From contig JAVLUZ010000191.1 of assembly GCA_036768485.1 (NCBI GenBank), forward strand, positions 2,206,953-2,270,952: a DNA stretch of 64,000 nt. Reading direction: 5' to 3'. Position 1 is the stretch's first letter. Each line of letters starts with the position of its first letter. Below are positions 1 to 10,497 of the stretch, in pieces. The notes beneath the pieces are model-generated. The model had not been told where the DNA came from. It made no database searches and saw only the letters and a program-made list of their open reading frames with translations. Source of the DNA: Mermis nigrescens. Its lineage: Eukaryota > Nematoda > Enoplea > Mermithida > Mermithidae. Made by a program: the position numbers and the translations under genes.

Positions 1-21
1 TCCCGTAATGTAAGAACTTAC

Positions 22-259
22 CTATTGCAAAATTTGACGGTTTGATATCTCGGTGCAGAAAGCCAATTTGGTGCAGTCCTTCCACGGCCTGCAGGCATTG
101 AACTATTGCCCCAAAAACTGTAGGGAGAGACATACGGGCGGGCGTGAATTTACAGCTACGTCTAATTTGAGATAAATTTCGGCCTAACAACTGCATGGAT
201 AGATAACTGAAGTAGCGCGTACGACCAGCGTCATAGACCCTGGGACAATGAGGATGCCC
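22..259 (-). CDS. TTBK-like kinase exon with HRD catalytic loop
   Basis: Acceptor TTTTTCAG ends at 260 and donor GTAAGT begins at 21. The 238 nt encode the hinge and alpha-D/E region, beginning GHPHCPRVYDAGRTRYF and ending HRDIKPSNFAIG plus the first base of a split codon. It joins in phase 0 to the preceding exon, whose last codons are LTLFQ; that reading matches the VLxLxQG-xxH layout of TTBK kinases. Confidence 0.88.
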
Positions 260-3200
260 CTGAAAAATTTATCACCTATTTTTTAAGTATCATGCGGTCC
301 AGAAGAGTTAAAATATAACACAACTCATACGTGAAAGTTTGCACATGGATTTGATGTGATCAAAATGTAAATTTTATCACGCATTTAAAAAATCATAAAG
401 TAAGATTCAGGATTGAGATGAAAAGACTTTTCGAAAGTTTTCGGTTCAATCTGTAAGTCCGAAATTGTGCGACAAAAAATCTGCGAACCAGAAATTGATT
501 CTCAATCTCTTTCCTTCATTTTCAAGGAATTTTATCCTTCGAAGAATAAAATTCCAAAAATTAGAGAGACGAGGGTAAATAGATTTTATTGGACGATTGA
601 TTGACCTCAGCGTCATCTTGTTTACCTTTCTTTCGTAACTGTAAAGTAGTCAACTGGCGATTCAAACTTTGAAATACTGAGTCTGCGAGTTTACTTTTTT
701 GCGAAATAATTTTCAAACTTTCGAACTCGTCGTTAAATTTCGAGTCGGACGGAACATACGAGGGTGATCGATAAAGGTAGGTATAGCTTTTTGATGAAAA
801 TCAACAGTATGGCAATACCGATACTCTATTTTTCAAAAAAGTCATCAGATATGCTTAAACACTCAAGCCAACATTCGTGACACTTCTTTATGCTATCTTG
901 CTTGAAGATTGAACTTTGACCCTCAAAAGCAGGGTCCAACCTCAGATTTCACCTTATTATCATACAAACCTGCATTTTTTAAAACAATACCTTTATTTTT
1001 GAAGACAAGATATAATGATGCAAAATCAGAACAGGGCGGCTGATCTAACTGGTGGAACCTGCAATCAACCATAGTTTCTTGTGGAAGCCGTGCTCTGTGA
1101 GATGGTGTATTATCGTGCAAAATCAGCACTTTCCTGGACACCATCCCCTTTCCATTTTTCTTGATCAATTTTTGCAACTGATTTAAGAGTTTGCAGTGAT
1201 AGTTGGCGTCTATTATTACATCGTTTGGTGTAAAGTCAATCAATAGAGGACTGAGAATCCCATGTTAAGTGATAACATCATGTTTATGGCTGATTTGGAG
1301 GCCTTGGTCTTCTATGATGGTCCTGATCATAACTGGGCGTGGAAGGTTTATGGGTATGCTCCCCAGAAACCAAAATACTCTCCCCAGAAACCAAAATACC
1401 CCCAGAATTCAATTTTTGAAATTTTTTGTGTTTTTTTTGCAAGTTTTTGGTGCCAATGGATAGTGCTCGATGAGAAACATTGAAATATGGTGTTTTTCGC
1501 CATACCACCATTTTTAAGGCCATTTTTTGACCTTTGAAAAATCTTGTACCCCCAGAATTTTGGTGCCGCCCACCTATGGTCCTGATGCCCCCCCTACTCG
1601 CTGAATTGACTAATGTTTGGTTTTTAAGTTATAGCACTAAATTCGTGCTTCATCGCCAGATTCTCTTTGCTTAGTTAAGTTTTCTTTATTTTGTTAAAAT
1701 TAGTGAAAAAAGTGCTTGTTTTTCAGCTCAATCATGCTTTTGCTCAGCTGACAACAAATGGGGCTCCCATTGGACGCAGACCTTTGGCAATTTCAAATCT
1801 TATGTTAAATTGACTATGTTGTGCTTTAAACTTAACACCGAAGCTACTGGATGCACCTTAATTCCCCTGTCTCCCCATTAAATCATGAAGAGATTGAATT
1901 TTTCTTGGGTGATCACAAATTCGGGACGTCCAGTGGACCTCCCACCTTCAAAGGACGTCATGCCAGCCCCGAAAATTGCAATTTATTTTTTGATACTGCT
2001 GGAAGCAGGGGTGGGGCACTAGTTCTATGAACTTCACTCAATTAGACATGAAATTATGTATATCTTTGACTCGCAAGCATTAGATACCAAATGACCTCCT
2101 GTTTCTCAATATTCAAATTTCGACCAATATTACCAGGTACAATCAATTAAAAGTAAATACCTCAAGAAAAAACTGAACAGAAATTATGAAATTCAGAATA
2201 TGCACATCAGGTAAGCCCTAAAGTACAAATACAATAAAAACTTTGCTGCAGCTCAATTACTGCCTAAAAAGCTATCCCTTTTTTGATCAACCCTCGTATA
2301 TAATTTCATATAATTTATTGTAGTTTTAGACTACTGACAAGCACACGTAGGTGTGTGGGGAGAGTATGAGATTGTATGCAGCACCCCCTCAGAAGGCCGA
2401 ATAGCCCCCTCCCAGAATTCAATTTTTGGAAAATTTTTCATTTTTTCGCAATTTTCTGATGACAAGGGATAGTGCTAAATGAGAAACGTTGAAAAATGTT
2501 GTTTGTTTAGCCATACCTCCATTTTTAAGACAATTTTTGGACCTTTGAAAAATCTTGCACCCCCAGAATTTTGGTGCTACCCGCCTATGCTGACAAGATG
2601 CCTGTAAAATTAATTCCGTTTTGTGTGGTTCCAACATCTACGTTTCTAGCTTTTTCTTCCAACATTGAATTTTCAAGGTGCTTGATCCTTACTCGTACTT
2701 CTTGTGTTGGCTCAGTGAATGCGGAAAGAGAATTCAAGATTGTTTACTTCTTCGTTTATCACTAATACTTTAACGATATAAGACAATGGAACAAGATGAG
2801 TTTGTAAGATCATTTGGGTCGCTTCGATCTTTATATTCTGCTAACTACTGACTCAAACTAAATCATTGCATTTTGAATTCTTTTTCCGCAATCACTAAGC
2901 ATAAACAAGAAGTAAGGATCAAGCACCTCGAAATATCACTGTTGAAAGAAATAAGCTGGGATCTTATATTTCGGATGCTCAAAATGGAATTATTTTTAAA
3001 GGCATCTTTGTCAGTCTAAAACTGAAATAAATCATATAAAATTACGTATCTTCCGACTCGAAATTTAACGACGAGTTTAAAAGTTTAAAAATTATTTCGC
3101 TAAAAAGTGAACTCGCAGACTTCGTATTTTCAAGTTTGAACCGTTAGTTGTCTTATTTACGGTACCGAAAGAAAGGTAAACAAAGTGACGCTGAGGCCAA

Positions 3201-6200
3201 CCAATCGTCCTATTGAATCTATTTACGTTCGTTTTTTATCACACGTGGGCGTGAGGGGGAAGGGGAGTTTGGGGGTCCATACGTGGGCAGCAAGAAAATT
3301 CTGGGGGGAGGTTGCAAGATTTTTTGAAGGTCTAAAAAATGGCCTTAAAAATGGTGGTATGGCGAGAAAACACCATTTTTCGACGTTTCTCATCGAGCAC
3401 TATCCATTTGCATCAAAAAATTGCGAAAAAAAAACGAAAAAAAAATCTTGAAAAATTGAATTCTGGGGGTATTTTGATTTCTGGGGGGGGTATTTTGGTT
3501 TCTCGGGGGCGGGGGCGTGGTGCATACCCCCAACCCCCACGCCCAGGTGTGGTATGCACCCCCCCGGAAGGCCGAATACCCCCCTAGAAAACCAAAATAC
3601 CACCCCCAGAATTCAATTTCTGAAATTTTTTTGTTTTTTCGCAATTGTTTGATGCCAATGGATAGTGCTCGACGATAAACGTTGAAAAATAGTGTTTTTT
3701 AGCCATACCACCACCATTTCAAGACCATTTTTCGACCTTTTAAAAATCTTACACCTCTCCCTAGAATTTTGGTGCTGCCCACGTATGCTATCTATTGTTC
3801 TCATCGGACCAATTTTATGATAGGCGGCGTGCCCCCCCAAATCAACTTAAGGCAGTAGATGTTTTTTTACTCAGGTTGCGCATACATTCAAGCAATCACT
3901 CTAACATAAAATGATCATCTAACTTTAAATCATCCAGGATTTATGTATTAAAGGTGCAGCTTTTTGCATGCATATCAGAATTTCGTTAGTAATGTTTTTA
4001 TCGCACCGAGATTGAATAACGGAAGAGCAATTCAGTGCATCAAAATTTTTGATTTTTCTAATGAAATTTCCTCTTTTTCTTTTTTTTCGAAATTTCATTT
4101 CATCAAATTTTTTCTGATGAATACGTTCACTTAATCTTTTCTGAAAAAAACGGAAAAGCCCAAACTTTTTACTTATTATTGCGGATATTTTCTTTGTTTC
4201 AGTTTCTAAGACTGTTAGGTTTGAGATTTCTAAAATTCTTCGAAGGTTTACCTGGAAGAGCGTCAGAACGTATAGTTCTAAGGCTGTTGTAGCATATTCA
4301 GTTTTTTCAGCTTTGATAGCTACTTCTTTGTTGCCGTTTCTTGTGTCAACAGCAATATAAACCTGTCCAAATCCTCCTTCACTTATTTTATTAATGATAT
4401 GCAAGTGATCTTCAATGGTGTCACCAATTCCAAGGAAGTCATTTGCCTCCTCGTCCGAATCAGAGTTAGTTTCAGTTGGAGCTGAAAGTTTACGAAAATT
4501 CTAGGACGAGACAGATTAAGTGCAGATTGAAAGTGTGGTATAAATATCAAGACATGGCGGAATGAACTTAAAAACACGCATCACAAACGCATTGCGAGTT
4601 GTGTAAACACAGATGCATAAATAACCGACGTTGGGGGGGTCAGTCAGTTTGGAGGATAAGCCATAGAGATTTTTAGAGCCGGAATGGCGGCAGAACTGCA
4701 TGCAAAATTACCGTAAAACTACTCCGATACCCGCTGGCCTAGTATTTCTGCATGAATTTAAATAATTATTGCGAGGGCATAAATAAATTCATGTATGTCA
4801 AAATGGCAAAAAAACTCAATTTCTCTTATCTCTTTAAAGATAAAAAATCATTTCGGTGGTCATTTTCACTGCAAAGGTCTATTGGGCAGCTGATGGGTGC
4901 CATTAGCCGGTGTCTGAGGGAGCACTAATGAAGCCCGCGTCAGACCAGTGCTCACAAAAAAAGGGCTCAGATTTATTACATGCTCGATTCAGAGGATGAG
5001 CACACGGGCTTAACTGCGCATGTGCTGCTAGTCTCAAATGTTTTCGTTGCTCGTTTGTTATCATCTCACCGCTTTTTGACAATTGAAAAAATTTTCACCA
5101 CTGATTTTTAGACTTTTCACTCCAAATGGAAATTGCCCAAAGAAAAATTAGTCAACAGAAAAGCTTGCAGAGTCGCACGAACATCGATTGTTGTATTCAA
5201 AGTTCACATATATAAATTTACAATGACACCTCAGTTAAATCTTGCTGACAAAGCCAGCGTCGGCATGCACCATCGAACCGACTATCGTGGAGTCTATTTA
5301 TAGTGTTTCGTTTAATTTTGCGGTTTTCTTTTTGAATTTTTCCGAGAGAATCGGGCTAAGAAAGTAGTTTAAAATTTTCATGCAGCAATGCGACTTGACA
5401 ATAGCATACATATCAAATTCGATATACCTACTGTGGAATATCGTACTTACCGTATTAGCTTAAAAACTTTTGTAGTCACATTAAATTTTTTCAAAAAGCT
5501 TAAAGCTAAATGGAACGGACTATAGATAGGTACCTTATAAAGTTATATGTACATCAGCTAGAGCGTATTTGCGTCGCTTTGAGAGTCAGGCACGTCGGAT
5601 GGCCTTTTAGGTGAACGAAAATTCTGAAGTCAGATATCTCAACTACATTAGACAATAATGATGTTTTTTAGTGTTTCTAAGCAAACTCTCACATGTATCT
5701 ACATATGTACGAGTATGTATGTAGGACAAAATTTAGAAAATTTAAATTGAAAATATTTTGTATAAAAAATCGCACAAATGATTTCTCAAAATCGAGCTGG
5801 ACTCAGCTGAAAAATTGTTTAATTTGTTTTATACTAAATCCCGACACAAATATTGCACAGAAGAATAATTATGCGTCAAGAGCCAGTATGTATGTTGTGT
5901 TCATTTCTCTATATGCAAACCATAACAAAATTACCCTCTTAGTTGCCAATAGGGAACGTAATTTTGCGTGAAACTAAAAATCGGGATTTATAAGTTATCC
6001 CTTTTCAATTATGCTCTATCCAATAGTGCAATTTAGCTCATTATAATCCTAAAAACAGAGACACAAAAAATTGAACCGGCAAGCGGGCTTCGCTTAAACA
6101 CCGAGTCAAATTTTTGGTCTGGCTAAGCTTATATACAGGTAATGTAAACTCATGATTTATGAAACCAGGCTCCAGTCTCCACTCCATTCCACTCGTTTAT

Positions 6201-7414
6201 TGAACATCACACCATAAGTAGGTACAAATCTTCCACTTATAGGGTTCACACCCCATTACGCCTTTATGTAGGTAACAAAACAGAAAAAATTGCATTTTGT
6301 AAACAACGAGAATACGCATGCAACAAAATCATTTGTTGTCCACCAAGGCTAAACTTAAGAATATGGTACTTTTGGAAAAGTAGCAAAACGAATATGGAAT
6401 GCCAAAATTTTTTTGCCAAAATGGTAGAACATGATAAATTGAAGCGCGGAAAAAAATTTGGTGAAAAATCTGAGCTATACTTGCAAAGTTGCAGGCAACT
6501 CTCGATTTGAGTGTTGCGTGGGACGATTAAACGGCTCGATCCAAGGACTTATACATTTGCCAGAAATAAATAATATGGGTTGAAATTACGGAAGGAAGCA
6601 TAGCAATGAAGGAGAATAAAGAAAAAAGGCGCGGAAAGCTGTTTGAAATTTTAAAAAACTTTAAAAACATTTTCATATTTTTTTGCATATTTTTTTCGGT
6701 TTTAACTCGATAAGATATACGAAAATCTAAGTTTTTGCTTCTATTATACTCAGGCTTAGGCTTAGTATATCTGAAAAGGTGTTTCAAGCTGCTTAGGTCG
6801 AGGTCGCTCCAGCTCAGGTCGATGTATTGATGCTTAGGTCGATGTAGGATGCTCAGATCGATGTATAGATGCTTAGGTCGATGTATAGATGCTTAGGTCG
6901 ATGTATAGATGCTAAGATCGATGTATAGATGCTTAGGTCGATGTATTGATGCTTAGGTCGACGTAAATTGGGTATCTACATGTGATTCTGCAATGAGATG
7001 TTTGAATTTTGAAATAATTAGGTCGAGAAGATGCTTGTTTAGGTCGAGAAGAGGCTAATTAAAGAAACCCAAAGCTTCTGTAATATTGATCATAGACGGA
7101 TGAAATTTTTTCCGCGCTTTCTTTTAACATATTCTAAGTACTGAGCAAAAATCCGCTCTTCTGAAGTTTATTTGTCAGTATTCTGAAAGTACCATATTCT
7201 TAAGTTACTCCGTTCACCAATCTGCTGATCCGTCATGGTGCTTAGTCTTGAATTCACCCTCTGTATCAACCGTCTGTCGCTGTATCGAATCTTTGAGTGC
7301 AAGCACTTTCCGCTTACAAGCAAACTTAGCTACTTTTGGATCTGGTGGTACACGATATGCGGAAGCCGTATTGATCTGTTTCTTGGTGAAACTGCTCACT
7401 CCACGCTGAATCTT
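22..7414 (-). CDS. Tau-tubulin-kinase-like (CK1 group) protein kinase, partial gene, three exons visible
   Basis: Minus-strand kinase gene with exons at about 7258-7414, 4252-4481 and 22-259; it continues beyond the left edge. Seen in the sequence: a glycine loop SEGGFGQV, the VAIK lysine at 4314-4312, the segment MQLLGRNLSQIRRS typical of TTBK-type kinases, and the catalytic loop GFLHRDIKPSNFAIG with Asp at 49-47 and Asn at 34-32. An acidic stretch (DSDEEANDF) lies before the kinase domain. Exon phases agree: G + CT across the first intron, phase 0 across the second. Known of the family: CK1-group Ser/Thr kinases; in nematodes many are expressed in the germ line or sperm, but nothing here shows tissue. 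The substrate cannot be told. The DFG motif, C-lobe and true start codon are not visible. Confidence 0.85.
260..554. other. Intron sequence of the TTBK-like gene
   Basis: AT-rich unique-looking sequence; I see no coding or repeat signal in it. Confidence 0.5.
923..1620 (-). pseudogene. Mariner transposase remnant
   Basis: The minus-strand frame 1243-923 reads LLIDFTPNDVIIDANYHCKL and VLILHDNTPSHRARL, the mariner catalytic-core layout with the second Asp in HDN. The third block is reduced to PPCSDFAS, and the Asp expected in the PSDY-like motif is missing. Upstream, a WDSQ block is in another frame, and further homologous scraps with stops lie past the A element at 1328-1578. Clearly inactive. 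Assignment rests on motifs; the N-terminal half was not recovered. Confidence 0.8.
1328..1578 (+). mobile_element. Family A hAT-like MITE (A1), inside the mariner transposase
   Basis: Perfect 8-bp duplication GTCCTGAT at 1320-1327 and 1579-1586. Ends CATAACTGGGCGTGG and GCCGCCCACCTATG are short inverted repeats. The interior has the family hallmarks: C-runs with AGAAACCAAAATAC, AGAATTCAATTTTTG, and GGATAGTGCTCGATGAGAAA. Confidence 0.85.
2342..2589 (+). mobile_element. Family A MITE (A2), in LIR1 left arm
   Basis: Duplication CTGACAAG at 2334-2341 and 2590-2597. Starts CACACGTAGGTGTGTGGGG, ends TACCCGCCTATG. The uninterrupted arm on the right side of LIR1 shows the empty site (CTGACAAAGATGCC). 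Confidence 0.85.
3240..3787 (+). mobile_element. Family A MITE with a second family A copy inside
   Basis: The outer plus-oriented copy starts CACACGTGGGCGTGAGGGG and ends GCTGCCCACGTATG. A minus-oriented copy (3278-3551, CATACGTGGGCAGC to GCCCAGGTGTG) interrupts its first 40 bases. No clean duplication for either, so boundaries are approximate. Confidence 0.65.
3278..3551 (-). mobile_element. Family A MITE (inner, reverse orientation)
   Basis: Runs from CATACGTGGGCAGC to CCACGCCCAGGTGTG in reverse orientation. Sequence of the outer copy resumes at GTATGCACCCCCC. A head-to-head pair could also form a hairpin. Confidence 0.65.
3788..4251. other. Intron sequence of the TTBK-like gene
   Basis: Apart from chance open frames I see nothing; the last 60 bases hold the donor side of the 4252-4481 exon. 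Confidence 0.4.
4252..4481 (-). CDS. TTBK-like kinase exon with glycine loop and VAIK lysine
   Basis: Acceptor CTTTCAG ends at 4482 and donor GTAAAC begins at 4251. Encodes an acidic linker (PTETNSDSDEEANDF), then the domain start LGIGDTIEDHLHIINKISEG, the glycine loop, and the ATP-binding Lys in EVAIKAEK. The two first bases (CT) complete a split codon with the G that ends the 7258-7414 exon, giving Ala. Confidence 0.87.
4482..5298. other. Intron sequence, nothing recognised
   Basis: No repeat ends or coding signal recognised. A short GC-richer patch lies at 4890-5000. Confidence 0.4.
5299..5524. mobile_element. Family H mariner-like MITE (H1)
   Basis: Ends TATAGTGTTTCGTTTAATTT and AAAGCTAAATGGAACGGACTATA (last 20 or so bases) are inverted copies; TATA borders suggest TA target duplication. 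Length 226 bp, no coding capacity. A second copy is at 11190-11413. Confidence 0.65.
5525..6790. other. Intron sequence, nothing recognised
   Basis: AT-rich; open frames here look like chance and no repeat end was found. Confidence 0.35.
6791..6966. repeat. Tandem repeat, about 20-bp unit (GATGCTTAGGTCGATGTATA)
   Basis: Seven to eight imperfect head-to-tail copies; diverged scraps (TTAGGTCGAGAAG) continue to about 7060. Intronic in the TTBK-like gene if the 7258-7414 exon is real. Confidence 0.85.
7258..7414 (-). CDS. Probable upstream coding exon of the TTBK-like kinase
   Basis: Open minus-strand frame rich in Lys/Arg (SSFTKKQINTASAYRVPPDP, then KVAKFACKRKVLALKD), ending at a donor GTGAAT at 7257 after DSIQRQTVDTE. 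Phase and strand fit the next exon at 4481. There is no in-frame ATG and a stop lies at 7432-7430, so an earlier exon is needed. The 5' border (CAG before 7414) is a guess with a weak pyrimidine tract. No known domain is recognised; it may be a basic N-terminal extension. Confidence 0.5.
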
Positions 7415-7734
7415 CTGCTTTAGACCGCATTAGGGTTGTTGTAAAAGTTCGCTACAAACGTAGCTGTGCACATATATACGTGTACTCAACTGTACGAAAT
7501 AATAGGCAAGACGACAAGCGAAACAAACGACCCGACCAATCGCCGACGAGGAATGCTGAAAGTAATGTTTACCTTATGTAAAGCGTTTTAAAAATGCTAA
7601 ATTTTTTTACACTCATTTTCTTTAAACATTTCATACTCAATAATGTAATAAGCCGTTCAATCTCTTCACTAAGTGCGCCTCTTATCGGTACACGGTCGCT
7701 CGAAGCGTGATTGATGGTCGTACATACATATATC
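7415..7734. other. Region upstream of the TTBK-like exon
   Basis: May contain more 5' exon or promoter sequence. On the minus strand an acceptor-like TTACTTTCAG lies just above a GC-richer patch (7500-7560), but no open frame could be joined to the gene. Confidence 0.25.
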
Positions 7735-8220
7735 CATACGTGGGCAGCAAGAAAAATTCTTGGTCAAAAATGGCCTTAAAAATGGTGGTATGCATAGGTG
7801 GGCAGCACCAAAATTCTAGGGGAGGGTGAAAAAATTTCTGGAGGGGGTGAAAAAATTTTTAAAGGTCAAAAAATGGTCTTAAAAGTGGTCGTATGGCGAG
7901 TGAAACACAATTTTTAGACGTTTCTCATCGAGCACTATCCAATGGCATCAAAAATTGCTAAAAAACAAAAAAAAATTTTCTGGGGGGAGTATTTTGATTT
8001 CTGAAGGGGGGTATTTCAACTTCTGGAGGGTTGCACACCCCCCACGCCCATGTGTGGTTGTATGGCGATAAAAACACAATTTTTCGACGTTTCTTATCAA
8101 GCACTATCCATTGCATCAAAAAATTGCGAAAAATTTCAAAAATTGAATTCTGGGTATTTTGATTTCTGGGGGGGGGTATTTTAGTTTCTGGGGGGTGCAT
8201 ACCCCCCACGCCCAGGTGTG
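7735..8220 (-). mobile_element. Cluster of two to three fused family A MITEs
   Basis: All in reverse orientation: a truncated start at 7735 (CATACGTGGGCAGC), a second start at 7791 (CATAGGTGGGCAGC), an internal end near 8055 (CACGCCCATGTGTGG) and a final end at 8220 (CCCAGGTGTG). Probably insertion into, or recombination between, copies. Confidence 0.7.
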
Positions 8221-8836
8221 CGCTATGTCCCCATTGAGATAACGTCAACTGGATCAAAATTCATAATTTTGCCTTTAAAGTTGAATAAATTATTAAGTAA
8301 CTAACAGAATCTGCAATTTAGCCGATAACAAATTCATGTGAACTAAAGGTAATTAGCATTAAATTAATTTTATGAAAATTACACTTTTCGAAAAATTTAA
8401 AAAGAATGGGTTACAAATTTAAACTTGAAATAGGGAATCTGCCACCTTTGGAGAAAAGGCAAAAAAGGCAGGTTAAGGGCTTGACAAATCGAATCCTACT
8501 TTCAAATCAATCAGACACATTGTCAATTAACGGTTGAAAAAAACTTTAAACACCAGAAAACGTTGTAGAAGCCATCAGGTATATAGGCTGATTAGGTAAG
8601 GTAATCATGATATCCAAGACGCCTATGTTTATCATGACCTTTTGGTTAGACATTCCGGACCGAATTAGCCACCCCTTGTTTCTAGTATATCATACATACA
8701 TATGTGAAAAATCTGGTATAATATCATTTTCTAAGGTATGTAGAATGATTGTAGTTTCGATTAAAACACAGGAGGAAGTACCTACATTTCCTATCGGCCT
8801 AACGTGCTGCAATTACATTTTTGTAGCGGTCATAAC

Positions 8837-9076
8837 TCACACCTGGGCGTGGGAGGGGGCTTGGGGGCTATGCACCCCCCAGAAACCAGAATACCCCCAG
8901 AATTCAATTTTTGAAATTTTTTTCGTGTTTTTCGCAATTTTTTCATGCCAATGGATAGTGCTTGATGAGAAACGTCGAAAAATAGTTGTTTTTAACACCA
9001 TACCACTATTTTTAAGGCCATTTTTGACCTTCAAAAAATCTTGCACCCCCCAGAATTTTCTTGCTGCCCACGTATG
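8837..9076 (+). mobile_element. Family A MITE (A6)
   Basis: Duplication GTCATAAC at 8829-8836 and 9077-9084; ends CACACCTGGGCGTGG and GCTGCCCACGTATG. Confidence 0.85.
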
Positions 9077-9251
9077 GTCATAACTACTACACGATGTAGC
9101 GAATTTCTCACATTTTGGTCTTTATTCGATCGAAATCGATCAATGACTCGTTAAATCACGAACAGTCGTTTTCGGCATCGCTTTATCGATTGATTGAGGC
9201 TGAGGTGCCCGTCTACGCATGCAGCGGCTTCGTCGTTAGCATCCCTTGCAT

Positions 9252-9650
9252 TACAGGTGGGCACTGGGCAGCACCAAAATTCTGGGGAGCGGTGCAAGGT
9301 TTTTCAAAGGTCGAAAAATGGTCTTAAAAATGGTGGTATGGCCAGGCTTACCAGGTCAAAATTTCAAAAACTATTCAAAAACGCCAAAAAAAGTGTTTTG
9401 GGTCCTCAGAAAAACTACCACCCTATGGTTAAGCATAGGAACCCAAACTACAAAATGCCTTCAAAAACTACCAACCTGGCAACACTGGGTATGGCGAAAA
9501 ACACCATTTTTCAATGTTTATCATCGAGCTCTATCCATTAGCATCAAAAATTGTGAAAAAAACAAAAATTTTAAAAATTGAATTCTGGGGGCATTTGGTT
9601 TCTGGAAGTACTTACCCTTCTGGGGTGCATACCCCCCACGCCCACGCGTG
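9252..9650 (-). mobile_element. Family A MITE (A7) interrupted by a smaller hAT-like MITE
   Basis: Duplication CCTTGCAT at 9244-9251 and 9651-9658. Reverse orientation, from TACAGGTGGGC to CCCACGCGTG. Contains element M at 9343-9487. Confidence 0.85.
9343..9487. mobile_element. Element M, 145-bp hAT-like MITE nested in A7
   Basis: Duplication GGTATGGC at 9335-9342 and 9488-9495; ends CAGGCTTACCAGG and CCTGGCAACACTG are inverted repeats. The family A sequence is continuous across the empty site (GGTATGGCGAAAA). Confidence 0.85.
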
Positions 9651-9768
9651 CCTTGCATGCGTCTCTCTGACGTGCACGCAAGAGCTATGCCTCTTTAGTT
9701 TCATATGCTCCTTTTATTTTTTATATTCAAAACATACATATAGGGCAGCGGGACAGAGTTCCGGGAAT

Positions 9769-9937
9769 TATAGTCTGTTTCACATAACTTCGCGCATGAA
9801 TTTTAAGAATTTTTATCGACAGTAAGCCGAGGGCTACGATAATTATATATCAGATCAATGCTATAATCGCAATCTGTCAGTTTATTGTCGGAGATAGATT
9901 TAAAATTTATGACCGAAGTTGTGTGAAACAGACTATA
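9769..9937. mobile_element. Family F mariner-like MITE (F1)
   Basis: A 169-bp element with near-perfect 24-bp inverted ends (TATAGTCTGTTTCACATAAC... and its complement). TA borders and no coding capacity fit a Tc1/mariner MITE. Confidence 0.82.
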
Positions 9938-10110
9938 GAGCTGCGATTGCGAAGGGAAAATCATTATCATTGTTGGTATCCTATAACGTGTAAAATTCAA
10001 AGCTGATGTGTCTAGGTCAAAAGCCTTTCTGATTTATACCTCATAGAGTATGTTCCCCACTTGTCAAAATATTGTTCTTTCTCAGACGTTATTTATAAAC
10101 GAGTCCTGGG

Positions 10111-10402
10111 CGCACATGGGCGTGAGGGGTTTGGGGGTATGCACCTCCCAGAAGTTGAAATAACCCCCTCAGAAATCAAAATACCCTTCCCTCAGAAATC
10201 AAAATACCCCCCTCCATAATTCAATTTTTGAATCTTTTTTTGCTTTTTTAGCGATTTTTCGATGCCATTGGATAGTGCTCGATGAGAAACGTCGAAAAAT
10301 TGTTTTTTCGCCATGCAATGCAACCACTTTTAAGACCATTTTTCGATTTTTGAAAAATTTTTTCACATATTTAGAATTTCGGTGCTGCCCACCCCACCTA
10401 TG
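10111..10402 (+). mobile_element. Family A MITE (A8)
   Basis: Duplication GTCCTGGG at 10103-10110 and 10403-10410; starts CGCACATGGGCGTGAGGGG, ends CCCCACCTATG. Confidence 0.85.
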
Positions 10403-10497
10403 GTCCTGGGTATTTGTGCATGATAAAACGCATGTTTCCGTATATAAGCACATGTGTGCTCTTTTGGCCTGAAAATTTTGAAAATACGGTATACAAA

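Larger units (their letters stand above)
759..2296 (-). mobile_element. Degenerate mariner-type transposon with TIRs and TA duplication
   Basis: Ends are inverted: CGAGGGTGATCGATAAAGG at 759 and CCTTTTTTGATCAACCCTCG ending 2296 are imperfect reverse complements, flanked by TA at 757-758 and 2297-2298. Length minus the inserted A element is about 1.28 kb, the usual size of a mariner. A broken minus-strand transposase lies inside. It sits in the left arm of LIR1. Confidence 0.82.
555..3236. repeat. Long inverted repeat LIR1, split by later insertions
   Basis: The left arm is in three pieces (about 555-756, 2299-2341 and 2598-2737). The right arm (about 2873-3236) is its reverse complement over its length. 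Landmarks: GTAAATAGAT...GGACGATTG at 568-595 against 3203-3228, CGAGTCGGA at 741-749 against 3054-3062, and GGTGCTTGATCCTTACT at 2677-2693 against 2915-2931. The loop is about 135 nt. Removing the mariner and the A element restores a hairpin of roughly 0.9 kb with arms near 400 nt. Both insertions lie in the left arm. Confidence 0.8.

Noticed and set aside
8607..9083. 158-codon plus-strand open frame
   Set aside because: Its second half is the family A MITE at 8837-9076; frames read through MITEs recur at every copy.
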